A stretch of 41,165 nucleotides of DNA, taken from positions 1 through 41,165 of IMG/VR virus record IMGVR_UViG_3300024262_002839. The stretch is one strand, 5' to 3'. The translations under genes and the position numbers were made by a program. Below, piece by piece: positions 1 through 7,737 of this stretch. The DNA is from a virus. Below the pieces are notes generated by a model. The model saw nothing but the letters and a program-made list of their open reading frames with translations, ran no database searches and was not told the DNA's origin. Numbering within the stretch: position 1 is the first letter of the stretch; every line of letters begins with the position of its first letter.

Positions 1-2
1 AT

Positions 3-104
3 GGGTGGCACAGAGCTTACCGTAGATGGATAGACGGTGAAAAGACTATAAAAGTATATGTCATTGATAAAATAGAAGATGTAAATAAAATTAAATTAAA
101 CTAA
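3..104 (+). CDS. C-terminal end of a hypothetical protein (5' cut by window)
   Basis: An open frame entering from the left edge gives 33 residues, beginning GWHRAYRRWIDGEKTIKVYV, then TAA. The stop shares its last base with the ATG of the next gene (TAATG), the tight coupling seen across this genome. Too little remains to name a family. A competing ATG at base 1 runs only ten codons, so it is not the gene. The extension lies outside the window. Confidence 0.5.
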   Translation, partial: GWHRAYRRWIDGEKTIKVYVIDKIEDVNKIKLN

Positions 105-745
105 TGAAAAAGCTCACAACCTTTAATCAATTTATAAAAGAATCTATTAGGGATGAAATGAAACCCAAATCTGAAGAAGAAATTAAAAACTTATTGGGTC
201 CAGAAAGATATACATTATTTAGTAAATATGAAGATATATTAACTGATAAATCACCAGAATATATAAGGGGTTATATAGATGATATAGTCAGAAAGGAATA
301 TATGAAAATGGTTTTAACTACAGATAGGGTAACTTGTAATAATGAAGAAGAATTTAGAAGTGCTTTAAGTGATATACCTAAAAGTGGTGATATTATATTA
401 AAATATAGTTCACATTTGACTTGGTATGAAGATTCTAAACCAGTTAATATCCTTACTGGTAATTTAAACGATGGTAATGAATGGAAATATTTTACCAAGA
501 AAGGAATTGCAAATTTCTTTTATGATTATACTGGTAGAGTTTCTGCTTCTAGTTATAAATTACATACGATTAGTTATACTTCAACATATCTAAGGGGTGA
601 TAAAGACGCATTTCGAGTGGATATAGATTCGAATGACCCCAACAGATATAGTGATTATGGGTGGCATATGACTATTGATACAGATGATAATAAAAAATTT
701 AGAGAATATATAGAAAATATATTACATATTCCTTATGTTAGCTAA
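104..745 (+). CDS. Tagged hypothetical protein, candidate internal head protein
   Basis: 213 aa of unknown function. Residues 1-25 carry the tag seen repeatedly in this window: FNQFIKE, then SIRDEMKPKS. The IKE fits the [LI]xE cleavage rule known for the T4 prohead protease gp21, and the layout resembles the T4 internal-protein start MKTYQEFIAE. The rest is soluble and mixed alpha/beta, with no catalytic motif I recognise. It is coupled by TAATG to the gene before it and ends just ahead of a shared terminator. Packaging into the head is inference from the tag only. Confidence 0.8.
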   Translation: MKKLTTFNQFIKESIRDEMKPKSEEEIKNLLGPERYTLFSKYEDILTDKSPEYIRGYIDDIVRKEYMKMVLTTDRVTCNNEEEFRSALSDIPKSGDIILKYSSHLTWYEDSKPVNILTGNLNDGNEWKYFTKKGIANFFYDYTGRVSASSYKLHTISYTSTYLRGDKDAFRVDIDSNDPNRYSDYGWHMTIDTDDNKKFREYIENILHIPYVS

Positions 746-757
746 TTATTATAAATA

Positions 758-787
758 AAAAAGGTGATAATTTCTTATCACCTTTTT
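758..787. terminator. Bidirectional rho-independent terminator
   Basis: A perfect 13-bp stem (AAAAAGGTGATAA, then TTATCACCTTTTT) around a TTTC loop, with A-tract and T-tract flanks so it can work both ways. It lies between the convergent tagged gene and dnaK. Confidence 0.85.
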
Positions 788-791
788 CTTT

Positions 792-2672
792 TTACTTAAC
801 TTCTTCAAAGTCTGTATCTTCAACACCTGGGTCATCACCTGGGTCATCCCCTGGTCCACCATCATCTGTTGGTGGTTGTTGTGTTTGACTATAAATTCTA
901 GTTGAAATTGTATTCCATTTAGCTGTTATAGTATCAACATCTTCTTTGATCTTATCAAAGTTTTTAGCAGAATGTGATTCTTTTAATTCACCGACCATTT
1001 TTTCTAATTCTTCTTTTTCATCACCTTCAAATTTATCACTAAATTCTTTGATTTGTTTTTCAGTATTAAAAATCATACCATCAGCTTGATTAAGTGTATC
1101 TGTTTCTTCTTTTAACTTCTTATCAGAATCAGCATTTTCTTCTGCTTCTTGTTTCATTCTTTCAATTTCAGTATCACTTAGGTTGGAAGCACCCTCAATT
1201 CTAATTGATTGTTTCTTACCTGTTCCTTTATCGTGAGCTGATACTTGAAGAATACCGTTAGCATCTACATCAAATGTAACTTCGATTTGTGGAATCCCTC
1301 TCATTGAAGGTGGAATACCATCTAAGTGAAATCTACCTAATGTTCTATTATCTTTTGCCATTGGTCTTTCACCCTGGATAACATGAATTTCTACACTTGG
1401 TTGATTATCTGATGCTGTTGAAAACACTTGTGATTTAGATGTAGGTATTGTTGTATTAGAATCAATTAATCTTGTCATTACATTACCCATTGTTTCAATC
1501 CCAACCGAAATTGGAATAACATCAAGTAAAAGAACATCATTAATTGTTCCTGTTAAAACACCACCTTGAATAGCTGCACCAACGGCAACTGCTTCATCCG
1601 GATTCACATTCTTGGATGGTTCTCTTCCAAAAATATCCTTAACTAAATCTTGTACAATCGGAATTCTTGTTGATCCACCAACTAAAATAACTTCGTTAAT
1701 ATCAGTTGCTTTATAACCTGAATCTTTCAGAGCTTTCTTACAAGGTGTTTTCAACTTTGTAAGTAGTCCATCTACCATAGATTCAAACTTAGCTTTTGTT
1801 AACGTAACAACTAAGTGTTTTGGTACACCATCAACAGGCATAATATATGGAAGATTAATTTCTGTTTGTGATGAAGATGATAATTCAATCTTAGCTTTTT
1901 CTGCAGCTTCCCTAATTCTTTGGAATGCTGTTTTATCATGTCTAAGATCAAGATTATATTCTTTTTTGAATTCATCAACAAGAAAATCTATAATCATCTC
2001 ATCAAAATTATCACCACCAAGATTTACATCACCATTGGTTGATTTAACTTCAAATACACCATCACCTAATTCAAGGATTGATATATCAAATGTTCCACCA
2101 CCAAGGTCAAAAACAGCTATTCTCTTATCACCTTCGATCTTATCTAAGCCATAAGCCAATGATGCTGCTGTTGGTTCATTAATAATTCTTTTTACATCTA
2201 GACCTGCAATTTTACCAGCTTCTTTCGTTGCTGTTCTTTCCTGGTCATTAAAATAAGCGGGAACTGTAATAACAGCATCCGTTACTTTTACACCAAGATA
2301 ATCTTCTGCAGTTTTCTTCATTTTTTGAAGAATCATTGCTGATATTTCTTGTGGTGTGTAATCCCTGTCCTTAATACGGATAACAGGCATTCCGTTTTTA
2401 GATTCGTGTACGTCAAACGGAAATTTAAGATGTTTGACATCATTATAACTTTTACCAATTAATCTTTTTATACTATAAATCGTATCAGCATTAGTTACCA
2501 TTTGTCTTTTAGCAGGTTCACCTACTTTTATTTCCCCATTTTCAAGAAAACCTATAATAGATGGGGTTGTTCTTCGTCCTTCACTATTAGCGATAACTAC
2601 TGGTACACCACCTTCAATAACTGATACACATGAATTTGTTGTTCCTAAGTCTATTCCTATAATTGCTCCCAT
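792..2672 (-). CDS. dnaK: Hsp70 chaperone DnaK
   Basis: 626 aa, close to the usual length of about 640. The ATPase domain is complete: GIDLGTTNS near residue 6, SIKRLIG with the catalytic Lys near 69, the VPAYFND motif, DLGGGTFD and VGGSTRIP. The linker reads DVLLLDV, followed by the substrate-binding domain and helical lid. The C-terminus is a Gly/Asp/Pro-rich acidic tail ending EEVK, matching the bacterial DnaK end that binds co-chaperones. No DnaJ or GrpE gene is present here, so host co-chaperones are the likely partners. It is the last gene of hsp20-csp-dnaK, 28 nt after csp, and ends at a strong terminator. A full-length Hsp70 is uncommon in phages; no residue loss is visible, so it is probably active. 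Confidence 0.97.
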   Translation of the reverse strand: MGAIIGIDLGTTNSCVSVIEGGVPVVIANSEGRRTTPSIIGFLENGEIKVGEPAKRQMVTNADTIYSIKRLIGKSYNDVKHLKFPFDVHESKNGMPVIRIKDRDYTPQEISAMILQKMKKTAEDYLGVKVTDAVITVPAYFNDQERTATKEAGKIAGLDVKRIINEPTAASLAYGLDKIEGDKRIAVFDLGGGTFDISILELGDGVFEVKSTNGDVNLGGDNFDEMIIDFLVDEFKKEYNLDLRHDKTAFQRIREAAEKAKIELSSSSQTEINLPYIMPVDGVPKHLVVTLTKAKFESMVDGLLTKLKTPCKKALKDSGYKATDINEVILVGGSTRIPIVQDLVKDIFGREPSKNVNPDEAVAVGAAIQGGVLTGTINDVLLLDVIPISVGIETMGNVMTRLIDSNTTIPTSKSQVFSTASDNQPSVEIHVIQGERPMAKDNRTLGRFHLDGIPPSMRGIPQIEVTFDVDANGILQVSAHDKGTGKKQSIRIEGASNLSDTEIERMKQEAEENADSDKKLKEETDTLNQADGMIFNTEKQIKEFSDKFEGDEKEELEKMVGELKESHSAKNFDKIKEDVDTITAKWNTISTRIYSQTQQPPTDDGGPGDDPGDDPGVEDTDFEEVK

Positions 2673-2700
2673 AATTTATTTGTTTTTTTAATTTTTGAAT

Positions 2701-2892
2701 TTATACTAGTGTTACGTTAACTGCATTTAATCCTTTTTTACCATCTACTAATTCGAAGCTAACTTCGTCATCTTCATTTAGTGAATCTTCATTAATTCCA
2801 GAAATATGAACAAAATATTCATTATCTGATTCGTTGTCTTTGATGAAACCAAAACCTTTGGTTACATTAAAAAATTTTACTTTTCCTTGCAT
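2701..2892 (-). CDS. Cold-shock domain protein (CspA family)
   Basis: 63 aa forming one complete cold-shock domain. RNP1 is KGFGFI (from residue 12) and RNP2 is YFVHIS (from 26), the aromatic RNA-binding surface of this family. The start MQGKVKFFN is typical. Known members bind single-stranded RNA or DNA and melt RNA structure. It sits between hsp20 and dnaK on the same strand with gaps of 48 and 28 nt, so it is probably co-transcribed as the RNA-chaperone part of a folding operon. Confidence 0.95.
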   Translation of the reverse strand: MQGKVKFFNVTKGFGFIKDNESDNEYFVHISGINEDSLNEDDEVSFELVDGKKGLNAVNVTLV

Positions 2893-2940
2893 TTTTAATT
2901 TGTTTTAATTTTTACTCTTTACTTTTTAAATAATTAGTTC

Positions 2941-3354
2941 TTACTTTATATCTATATTTTTAACTTTTGTTGAAGTTTCCACTTCTTTTATTTTATTAAG
3001 GGTTATAGATAAAATCCCATTTTCCATTGATGCATCAATATTATCTATATCAACATCTTCAGGTAAAAAATATTTCTTTTCAAATGAAGTTTTAAAATAA
3101 TTATTTTCGTCTGTTTCTTTTATTTCGCTTGTAATAAAAATAAGTCCTTCGTTTAATTCAATCTTTATATCTTCTTTTGAAAATCCAGGTAATGATAATT
3201 CAAGTTTATATGAATTATCGTTTTCAGTAATATTTTCATTTTTATCAATAAATCTATGACCTAATGATAAATTTTCATTTCCAAAAAATTCATTTAGAAA
3301 GCTACCCATTGTTGGAAGGGTATTCCATTCTTTGTTTTTTCTAACTACTAACAT
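2941..3354 (-). CDS. Small heat-shock protein (Hsp20/alpha-crystallin)
   Basis: 137 aa. The alpha-crystallin domain runs from about residue 45 (YKLELSLPGFSKEDIKIEL) to ENGILSITL, the family's conserved A-x-x-x-NGxL strand. The C-terminus holds IDI, the IxI anchor used for oligomer assembly. Known members are ATP-independent holdases that pass clients to DnaK, which is encoded two genes downstream. It is first in the operon, behind a leader with a 13-bp inverted repeat. Small heat-shock proteins have been reported in T4-like phages. Confidence 0.95.
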   Translation of the reverse strand: MLVVRKNKEWNTLPTMGSFLNEFFGNENLSLGHRFIDKNENITENDNSYKLELSLPGFSKEDIKIELNEGLIFITSEIKETDENNYFKTSFEKKYFLPEDVDIDNIDASMENGILSITLNKIKEVETSTKVKNIDIK

Positions 3355-3432
3355 AATTTTAATATTTTATTTTTTAATGTAATTAAACATTATCACATAA
3401 ATATTATCAAATTATGTACCATTGGATTTTTA

Positions 3433-3478
3433 AGTCAATTTGTCATATATATTAATCTTTAAAACTGACAAATTGACT
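3433..3478. promoter_or_regulatory. 13-bp perfect inverted repeat upstream of the chaperone operon
   Basis: AGTCAATTTGTCA (3433-3445) and its exact reverse complement (3466-3478) are separated by 20 nt of AT-rich DNA that reads TTAATATATA on the minus strand. It lies about 80 nt before the hsp20 start and just after the rmlC stop. There is no U-tract on either side, so a plain terminator is unlikely. An operator or RNA stem controlling the chaperone operon is inferred from position only. Confidence 0.6.
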
Positions 3479-3500
3479 ATACTATTTGGTATTTGAAAAT

Positions 3501-4034
3501 CTATGACAATAATAAAGGTAACTTATTATCTTTATCTGAAACTATAATATCTTCTTTTGGTATTTTCCAATCTATATTTAATTGTGGGTCATTATACCGA
3601 ATACCACCATCTGATTCAAAGTTGTAATATTCATCACATTTATATAGTATGGTTGCATATTCACTTAATGTAGAAAAACCATGTGCAAAACCCTTTGGTA
3701 TTAAAAGTTGTTGTTTATTTTCTAATGTCAAATTAAACCCCATCCATTCACCATAAGTTCTTGAACCTGGTCTAAGATCAACTACTACATCATAAACACT
3801 ACCTTCTAATACACGAATTAATTTTGTTTGTGCATATGGTTCTTTTTGAAAATGAAGTCCTCTAATTACACCATATGACGATCTTGACTGATTATCTTGT
3901 ACAAAGTTATAATCAATACCTAAGTCCAATAGTGTTTTTATATTATAAGATTCGTAGAAATAACCTCTTTTATCACCAAATATTTTTGGTTCAAGGATAA
4001 TTAATCCATCTATATTAGTTTTAACTATATTCAT
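3501..4034 (-). CDS. rfbC: dTDP-4-dehydrorhamnose 3,5-epimerase-like (RmlC/RfbC)
   Basis: 177 aa, the usual full length. RmlC epimerases act in nucleotide-sugar synthesis (dTDP-rhamnose route). Visible family features: FGDKRGYFYESY at 19-30, the RGLHFQ motif with the catalytic His at 61, Lys 71, the cupin core PKGFAHGF at 113-120, YKCDEYY at 131-137 and the late GIRYNDP motif. All active-site positions I can place are present. No other rhamnose-pathway gene is in the window, so it may feed a host pathway or modify a phage or cell-surface glycan. It abuts the lipoprotein gene upstream, consistent with an envelope role. Confidence 0.93.
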   Translation of the reverse strand: MNIVKTNIDGLIILEPKIFGDKRGYFYESYNIKTLLDLGIDYNFVQDNQSRSSYGVIRGLHFQKEPYAQTKLIRVLEGSVYDVVVDLRPGSRTYGEWMGFNLTLENKQQLLIPKGFAHGFSTLSEYATILYKCDEYYNFESDGGIRYNDPQLNIDWKIPKEDIIVSDKDNKLPLLLS

Positions 4035-4397
4035 TTATTCTGAATCTATTTTATATGTTGCATATGATACTTCTACTAAATTAACTAAAAAAGTATTTTC
4101 ACCATATTCTTTTTTAAATTCTTTCATAGAAAATCCCTCATGTGGTTGTGCAATAAAAGTATTAACTTTTGTTCCTTCACCTTTTATTTCCCACACGACA
4201 AACCAAAAAGAATATTCAATATTTTCATCATCATTTTGAATTTCTTTTGATTTCTTAACTTTTTTAACTTCCTTTTTATTTGTTTTTTGTTCTTGGAAAT
4301 TAGTATAATTATAATTTGGTTTTTCTGCTTTATTACATCCAATAAATGATATTGAAAAAAACATTATTGTTAAAATAAAAATAGTTGAAAATTTCAT
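4035..4397 (-). CDS. Small lipoprotein, hypothetical
   Basis: 120 aa. A hydrophobic signal (residues 3-20) ends in the lipobox SFIGC, so Cys 21 should be lipidated. A Lys-rich hydrophilic stretch follows, then a small domain rich in aromatic and charged residues (SFWFVVWEIKGEG). No family recognised. It shares a base with the secreted-protein gene upstream and abuts rmlC downstream, so these genes are probably translated together. Envelope location is well supported; function is unknown. Confidence 0.8.
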   Translation of the reverse strand: MKFSTIFILTIMFFSISFIGCNKAEKPNYNYTNFQEQKTNKKEVKKVKKSKEIQNDDENIEYSFWFVVWEIKGEGTKVNTFIAQPHEGFSMKEFKKEYGENTFLVNLVEVSYATYKIDSE

Positions 4398-4921
4398 TAT
4401 TCTAAAGTTTTATAAATTAATAATATTATTGATAAATTAAATGTAGAATCGGTACTTGAAATTTTTGCTTTTATTTCATTACCATTTTGTAAAATTTTAC
4501 CATCGAAGTTAAACACATCTAAAAGTGGTCTATCCATTGTTGCTATATTTAAAGAAAATGTAATATGATTATCATCTACTGTATAATAAGAATAATTATC
4601 AAATCCAGGTATAGACCATCCTAAATCAAGATAAATGTTTCCATCTATTGAATCTGATTCTTGTGTTTTTAAAGATTCAACAAAATTTTTGTGCATAAAA
4701 GATGTATCTTTATTTAAAGAATCTTGTATATAAGGAACTATAAATACTTTATCATCACCATCATCTGATAAAAATGACATAAAAATATATTTATTGAGGA
4801 GTGAATCATTAACTACACCATAGTAATAACCACTATCAGAAATAGGTTTATTTTGTGTTGGTTGTCCATAACCAATTAAACCCACACAAAACACTATTAA
4901 TATAAATATAAGTCTTTTCAT
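4397..4921 (-). CDS. Secreted hypothetical protein with signal peptide
   Basis: 174 aa. The N-terminus MKRLIFILIVFCVGLIGYGQ is a typical Bacteroidota Sec signal, with cleavage probable at GYG|Q. The mature part has alternating strands (YYYGVVNDSLLN, IYLDLGWSIPGF) suggesting a beta-rich periplasmic or surface domain. There is no lipobox or T9SS sorting tail. The start overlaps the gene before it by 4 nt. Function is unknown; exported location is inferred from the signal. Confidence 0.78.
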   Translation of the reverse strand: MKRLIFILIVFCVGLIGYGQPTQNKPISDSGYYYGVVNDSLLNKYIFMSFLSDDGDDKVFIVPYIQDSLNKDTSFMHKNFVESLKTQESDSIDGNIYLDLGWSIPGFDNYSYYTVDDNHITFSLNIATMDRPLLDVFNFDGKILQNGNEIKAKISSTDSTFNLSIILLIYKTLE

Positions 4922-5745
4922 TTATTTTTACTGATTTTAAGTATTCTATCAAACTGATTTTTAAGTTCTTCGTTGTCACCAACAGCATCATATATTGTCC
5001 TTTTTATATCAAAATCCCCAATAAGTTTAGTTTTTTCTATAATTTTTTCATTTTTATATTTCACACTAGATGGATTTAGTTTAAAAATTTCAATATTAAG
5101 AAGTGCTTTATTTTCTTCATCTAAATCATTATTTATTATTAAATGAATAATATTATTATCCTTTTTAATATCTTTAAAATCATCAAAAGAATTAATTTCG
5201 TATGTTATATGTTTAGGTGAATACTTATTATTTAATATAGTATGCTTATTATCAGACATTCTATTAATAAATATTCCACCTGGTTCATCATCATCTTCAT
5301 ATTGGATAGCATTAGGAATATCTATTTTTTTATTCAATAATTCTATTTTACTATTTTCAATATCAATAATACAATCACCAAATTTAATAATATCATCTTT
5401 ATTATAGGATACAATTTCAATATTATTTATATTCTTAAATAAATCTAATGTAGAATAATTATTTCCATCAAAATATCTTATATCATCTGGGGTAGAAACT
5501 AAAATAATTTTTATTATTTCTGAAAGTTTTATTAAATATTTGTGTGCATCTGATATTGCTACAATAGATGGGTTAGTATTAGAAAACACACCACCTACTA
5601 TTATTAGATTATCCTGATTTGTTCCTTTAGTAGAAATTATATTTAATAGATAGTCATCAAAATATTCAGATATGTTTTTCCTAATAGATTTATTTGTAGT
5701 ATATCTATAACCAAATTTTATATTTTTAATTATCCATAAATTCAT
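4918..5745 (-). CDS. Catalytically degenerate gp47/SbcD-like metallophosphoesterase relative
   Basis: 275 aa, against about 340 for T4 gp47 or SbcD. The order of elements follows that family, but the metal ligands are replaced. IIKNIKFGYRY (5-15) stands where DxH is expected, with N8 and K10. IIVGGVFSN (48-56) stands for GDxFD, with G52 and S55. VSTPDD (83-88) stands for GNHD. The segment that should carry GHxH appears to be deleted; the chain goes straight to IPNAIQYEDDDEPGGIFI, which resembles the IGxPYQ...D.KGF strand pair. I infer a nuclease-dead paralog kept for a structural or inhibitory role. This is memory-based alignment, so the family call is moderate. It overlaps both neighbours in a tight operon. 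Confidence 0.5.
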   Translation of the reverse strand: MNLWIIKNIKFGYRYTTNKSIRKNISEYFDDYLLNIISTKGTNQDNLIIVGGVFSNTNPSIVAISDAHKYLIKLSEIIKIILVSTPDDIRYFDGNNYSTLDLFKNINNIEIVSYNKDDIIKFGDCIIDIENSKIELLNKKIDIPNAIQYEDDDEPGGIFINRMSDNKHTILNNKYSPKHITYEINSFDDFKDIKKDNNIIHLIINNDLDEENKALLNIEIFKLNPSSVKYKNEKIIEKTKLIGDFDIKRTIYDAVGDNEELKNQFDRILKISKNK

Positions 5746-6332
5746 TATTCATTTTCCCATTCTGATTTATATTCTACGACCTTTAACATTAGACTATCAT
5801 AATATTCAATTCCCTTTTCTTTCAATATATTTAACCATTGTGTTCTTGTAACATCATTCTTAAATTTGAATTCATCTTTTGACATATTTTTTACTTGTAG
5901 TTGACCTTTTCCTAAATTCTGTATATACAAATATGTCCAATCTAATGATTCTATATTTTGAACACTTATTTTTGTTATTTTTAAATTATCATCTTTATAT
6001 TCATATTCAACAAAAATATATAAAATATTGTTAGTATGATCCATTAAAATATCTTTTGCTTTTTTTATGGAAATTAAATTGGGAAACGAATATGTTTTAT
6101 CTACATTTTGTGTTTTGATATTAATTTTATAAAATTTATCATCATAATTAATTTCAATATCACCAAAATCTTTATGTTCTTTTTTTATAGAATCATCTTC
6201 TATTTCTAATATTTTATCAGTACATAGTTTAACTAAACTAGGAATTAATTCACTATATTCAGTAATATTATACCTAATATTAACTATTGTATTTAATGCT
6301 TGATTTAATTGATCTATTAAATTAATTATCAT
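5745..6332 (-). CDS. Hypothetical protein, possible restriction-endonuclease-like fold
   Basis: 195 aa and soluble. The middle reads FGDIEINYDDKFYKINIKTQN, an acidic strand followed by a strand with IK, weakly like the D...(D/E)xK core of PD-(D/E)xK nucleases. Later come a hydrophobic strand (ILYIFVEYEY), then IQNLGKGQLQVKN. I do not recognise the family with certainty and the exact catalytic residues cannot be fixed by eye. It is first in the run leading to the dead gp47-like gene, overlapping it by one base, and is preceded by a TATTTATA/TATAAATA palindrome. Confidence 0.6.
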   Translation of the reverse strand: MIINLIDQLNQALNTIVNIRYNITEYSELIPSLVKLCTDKILEIEDDSIKKEHKDFGDIEINYDDKFYKINIKTQNVDKTYSFPNLISIKKAKDILMDHTNNILYIFVEYEYKDDNLKITKISVQNIESLDWTYLYIQNLGKGQLQVKNMSKDEFKFKNDVTRTQWLNILKEKGIEYYDSLMLKVVEYKSEWENE

Positions 6333-6376
6333 ATGTTATTATATACTATAATTGATTTTTTGTTTGGTAAAGCCAT

Positions 6377-6392
6377 TATTTATATATAAATA
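6377..6392. promoter_or_regulatory. Back-to-back T4-late-like promoter elements (TATTTATA/TATAAATA)
   Basis: A 16-nt perfect palindrome in the 76-nt gap between divergent genes. TATAAATA on each strand equals the T4 late promoter -10 consensus: 16 nt before the plus-strand start at 6409 and 44 nt before the minus-strand start at 6332. The plus-strand copy belongs to a 20-nt string repeated exactly upstream of another gene (15830-15849). Promoter function is inferred; AT-rich DNA gives chance matches. Confidence 0.45.
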
Positions 6393-6408
6393 AAAATAAA
6401 ACTAAGCA

Positions 6409-7050
6409 ATGAGTGGAAATAATAGTGCAAAAATTAATACACTAAAAAATAATATTAGAAGTTTAGAAGGTGAAATGAAAGGATTAGATGATGTATTAAA
6501 TTTAAGTCCAGAAGATTTATTACCAAGTGATGATATATTAGATGGTATAAATGATATTGAAATATTTGATTACCAAAAAGAAATAGATATTATACAACTA
6601 GATTGTAATGAAACTTTAGAATGCTTATCTAAATTATATCTAAGTACTGATGATATTCAGACAAAAAATTTATCTACTATTATTAAAAATGATTCTGAAG
6701 CATTATCAGATTTAAAATTTAGTTTATCTTGTAGTAAAAGGGGAATCATAAACTTAATGAGAAATATTGATATGGGTATTAATGATCCTTTAATGTATCA
6801 ATCAGTTGGTATATTACAAAAAGAAATCAGAGACTCTATTAAAATGCTTTATGATATCCAAAAGAAAATGAAAGATTTTTATAAGGAAGTTAAGGAAGAA
6901 TTAGACGAATTAAATTCTGTTGATTCTAATGGAGATGTGGATGAAGCTGAACTTCTAGATGATGATGATAATTCTTTACATCTTGTAGATATGGATAAAC
7001 TGACAGGTGAACTTGATGATTTCCGTAAATTAGGTAAGGAAACAGAATAA
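6409..7050 (+). CDS. Hypothetical coiled-coil, acidic protein
   Basis: 213 aa, without a signal or membrane segment. Long helical stretches with heptad-like Leu/Ile spacing run from the N-terminus (NTLKNNIRSLEGEMKGLDDVL) and again around residues 130-170. The C-terminal third is strongly acidic (DVDEAELLDDDDNS). Such proteins often act as structural or assembly partners, but I recognise no family. It is alone between a divergent promoter region and a host-type promoter, so it is probably its own transcription unit driven by the TATAAATA element. Confidence 0.75.
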   Translation: MSGNNSAKINTLKNNIRSLEGEMKGLDDVLNLSPEDLLPSDDILDGINDIEIFDYQKEIDIIQLDCNETLECLSKLYLSTDDIQTKNLSTIIKNDSEALSDLKFSLSCSKRGIINLMRNIDMGINDPLMYQSVGILQKEIRDSIKMLYDIQKKMKDFYKEVKEELDELNSVDSNGDVDEAELLDDDDNSLHLVDMDKLTGELDDFRKLGKETE

Positions 7051-7061
7051 TTTAAATAAAA

Positions 7062-7093
7062 TTTGTTTTATTAAAATCTTTTTATTACATTTG
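7062..7093 (+). promoter_or_regulatory. Bacteroidota host-type promoter (TTTG-N20-TACATTTG)
   Basis: TTTG (7062-7065), 20 nt, then TACATTTG (7086-7093), matching the -33 TTTG / -7 TAnnTTTG consensus of Bacteroidota primary sigma promoters. It lies 36 nt before the LemA-like start. Confidence 0.7.
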
Positions 7094-7129
7094 TACCGAT
7101 ATTTATATTTTTAACTAAAAAACAATTGT

Positions 7130-7654
7130 ATGAAAAAAATTTTGATTGTATTTGCAGTTCTGTTGGTAGTAGTAGGTCCGATAGTAGCATATTGGATAAA
7201 CACATCTAATACAGAAAAAACGCTGAGGAATGAAATTCCCGCACAACTTGACAAAGTAGATATGTTCTACACTAAACTTGTCGAAATTCTTGTTACCGAA
7301 GCTGGTGTAACTAAAGCTTATGCAGAAGCTGCTACTGATTTCCAGGTAGCTGTTATGGAAGGTCGTTATTCAACCGGGGAAAAAATGATGATGTGGATTC
7401 AAGAAGCTAATCCCACATTTGATCAAACCCTTTATCTAAATTTAATGAATTCTATTGAAGGTCTAAGAGAAGGTTTTTTCGTTGAACAGGTCATTCTTCG
7501 TGACTTGAAACTTACACACGATAATCTAATTGATCTATTTCCGTCAAGTCTTTTTGTTGGTAAACGTGGTAAAATTGATGTTCAGATATTGGTGAATGTC
7601 GAAACTAAAGCAGCACGTGAAACAGGAATTGACAAAACACCTGAACTATTCTAA
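7130..7654 (+). CDS. LemA-like membrane-anchored protein
   Basis: 174 aa. One N-terminal membrane segment (residues 3-23) is followed by an all-helical exposed domain. The end of the helical part, with DLKLTHDNLIDLFPSSLFVG, resembles the LemA core in which a helix carrying YN is followed by FP and a Gly-rich turn. The C-terminal KIDVQILVNVETKAA is like phage members of the family as I remember them. Codon use is less AT-rich than its neighbours, suggesting high expression or separate origin. It has a consensus host-type promoter, so early expression is likely. It precedes the Cys-rich membrane protein, a pairing I believe recurs in large phages. LemA function is unclear in general. Confidence 0.55.
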   Translation: MKKILIVFAVLLVVVGPIVAYWINTSNTEKTLRNEIPAQLDKVDMFYTKLVEILVTEAGVTKAYAEAATDFQVAVMEGRYSTGEKMMMWIQEANPTFDQTLYLNLMNSIEGLREGFFVEQVILRDLKLTHDNLIDLFPSSLFVGKRGKIDVQILVNVETKAARETGIDKTPELF

Positions 7655-7673
7655 TAATATTATAATCCAAACA

Positions 7674-7701
7674 GGGGATGTGGTAAATCATATCCCCTTT
7701 T
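7674..7701 (+). terminator. Stem-loop terminator after the LemA-like gene
   Basis: GGGGATGTG pairs with CATATCCCC (one G-U pair) around a short loop, followed by TTTT. The T-run is short, so it may be partial and allow read-through into the next gene. Confidence 0.55.
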
Positions 7702-7737
7702 GGTAGTACAAGAAATATAAATTAAAAAATAAATCAT

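Noticed and set aside
750-757. TATAAATA before the terminator at 758
   Set aside because: No plus-strand gene follows it within reach; a chance match in AT-rich DNA.
792-3354. The chaperone genes as a sign that the window is bacterial chromosome
   Set aside because: The right-hand part has gp32, a gp62-like gene and tagged genes, and base composition and gene packing are the same throughout. No ribosomal or central metabolism operon is present.
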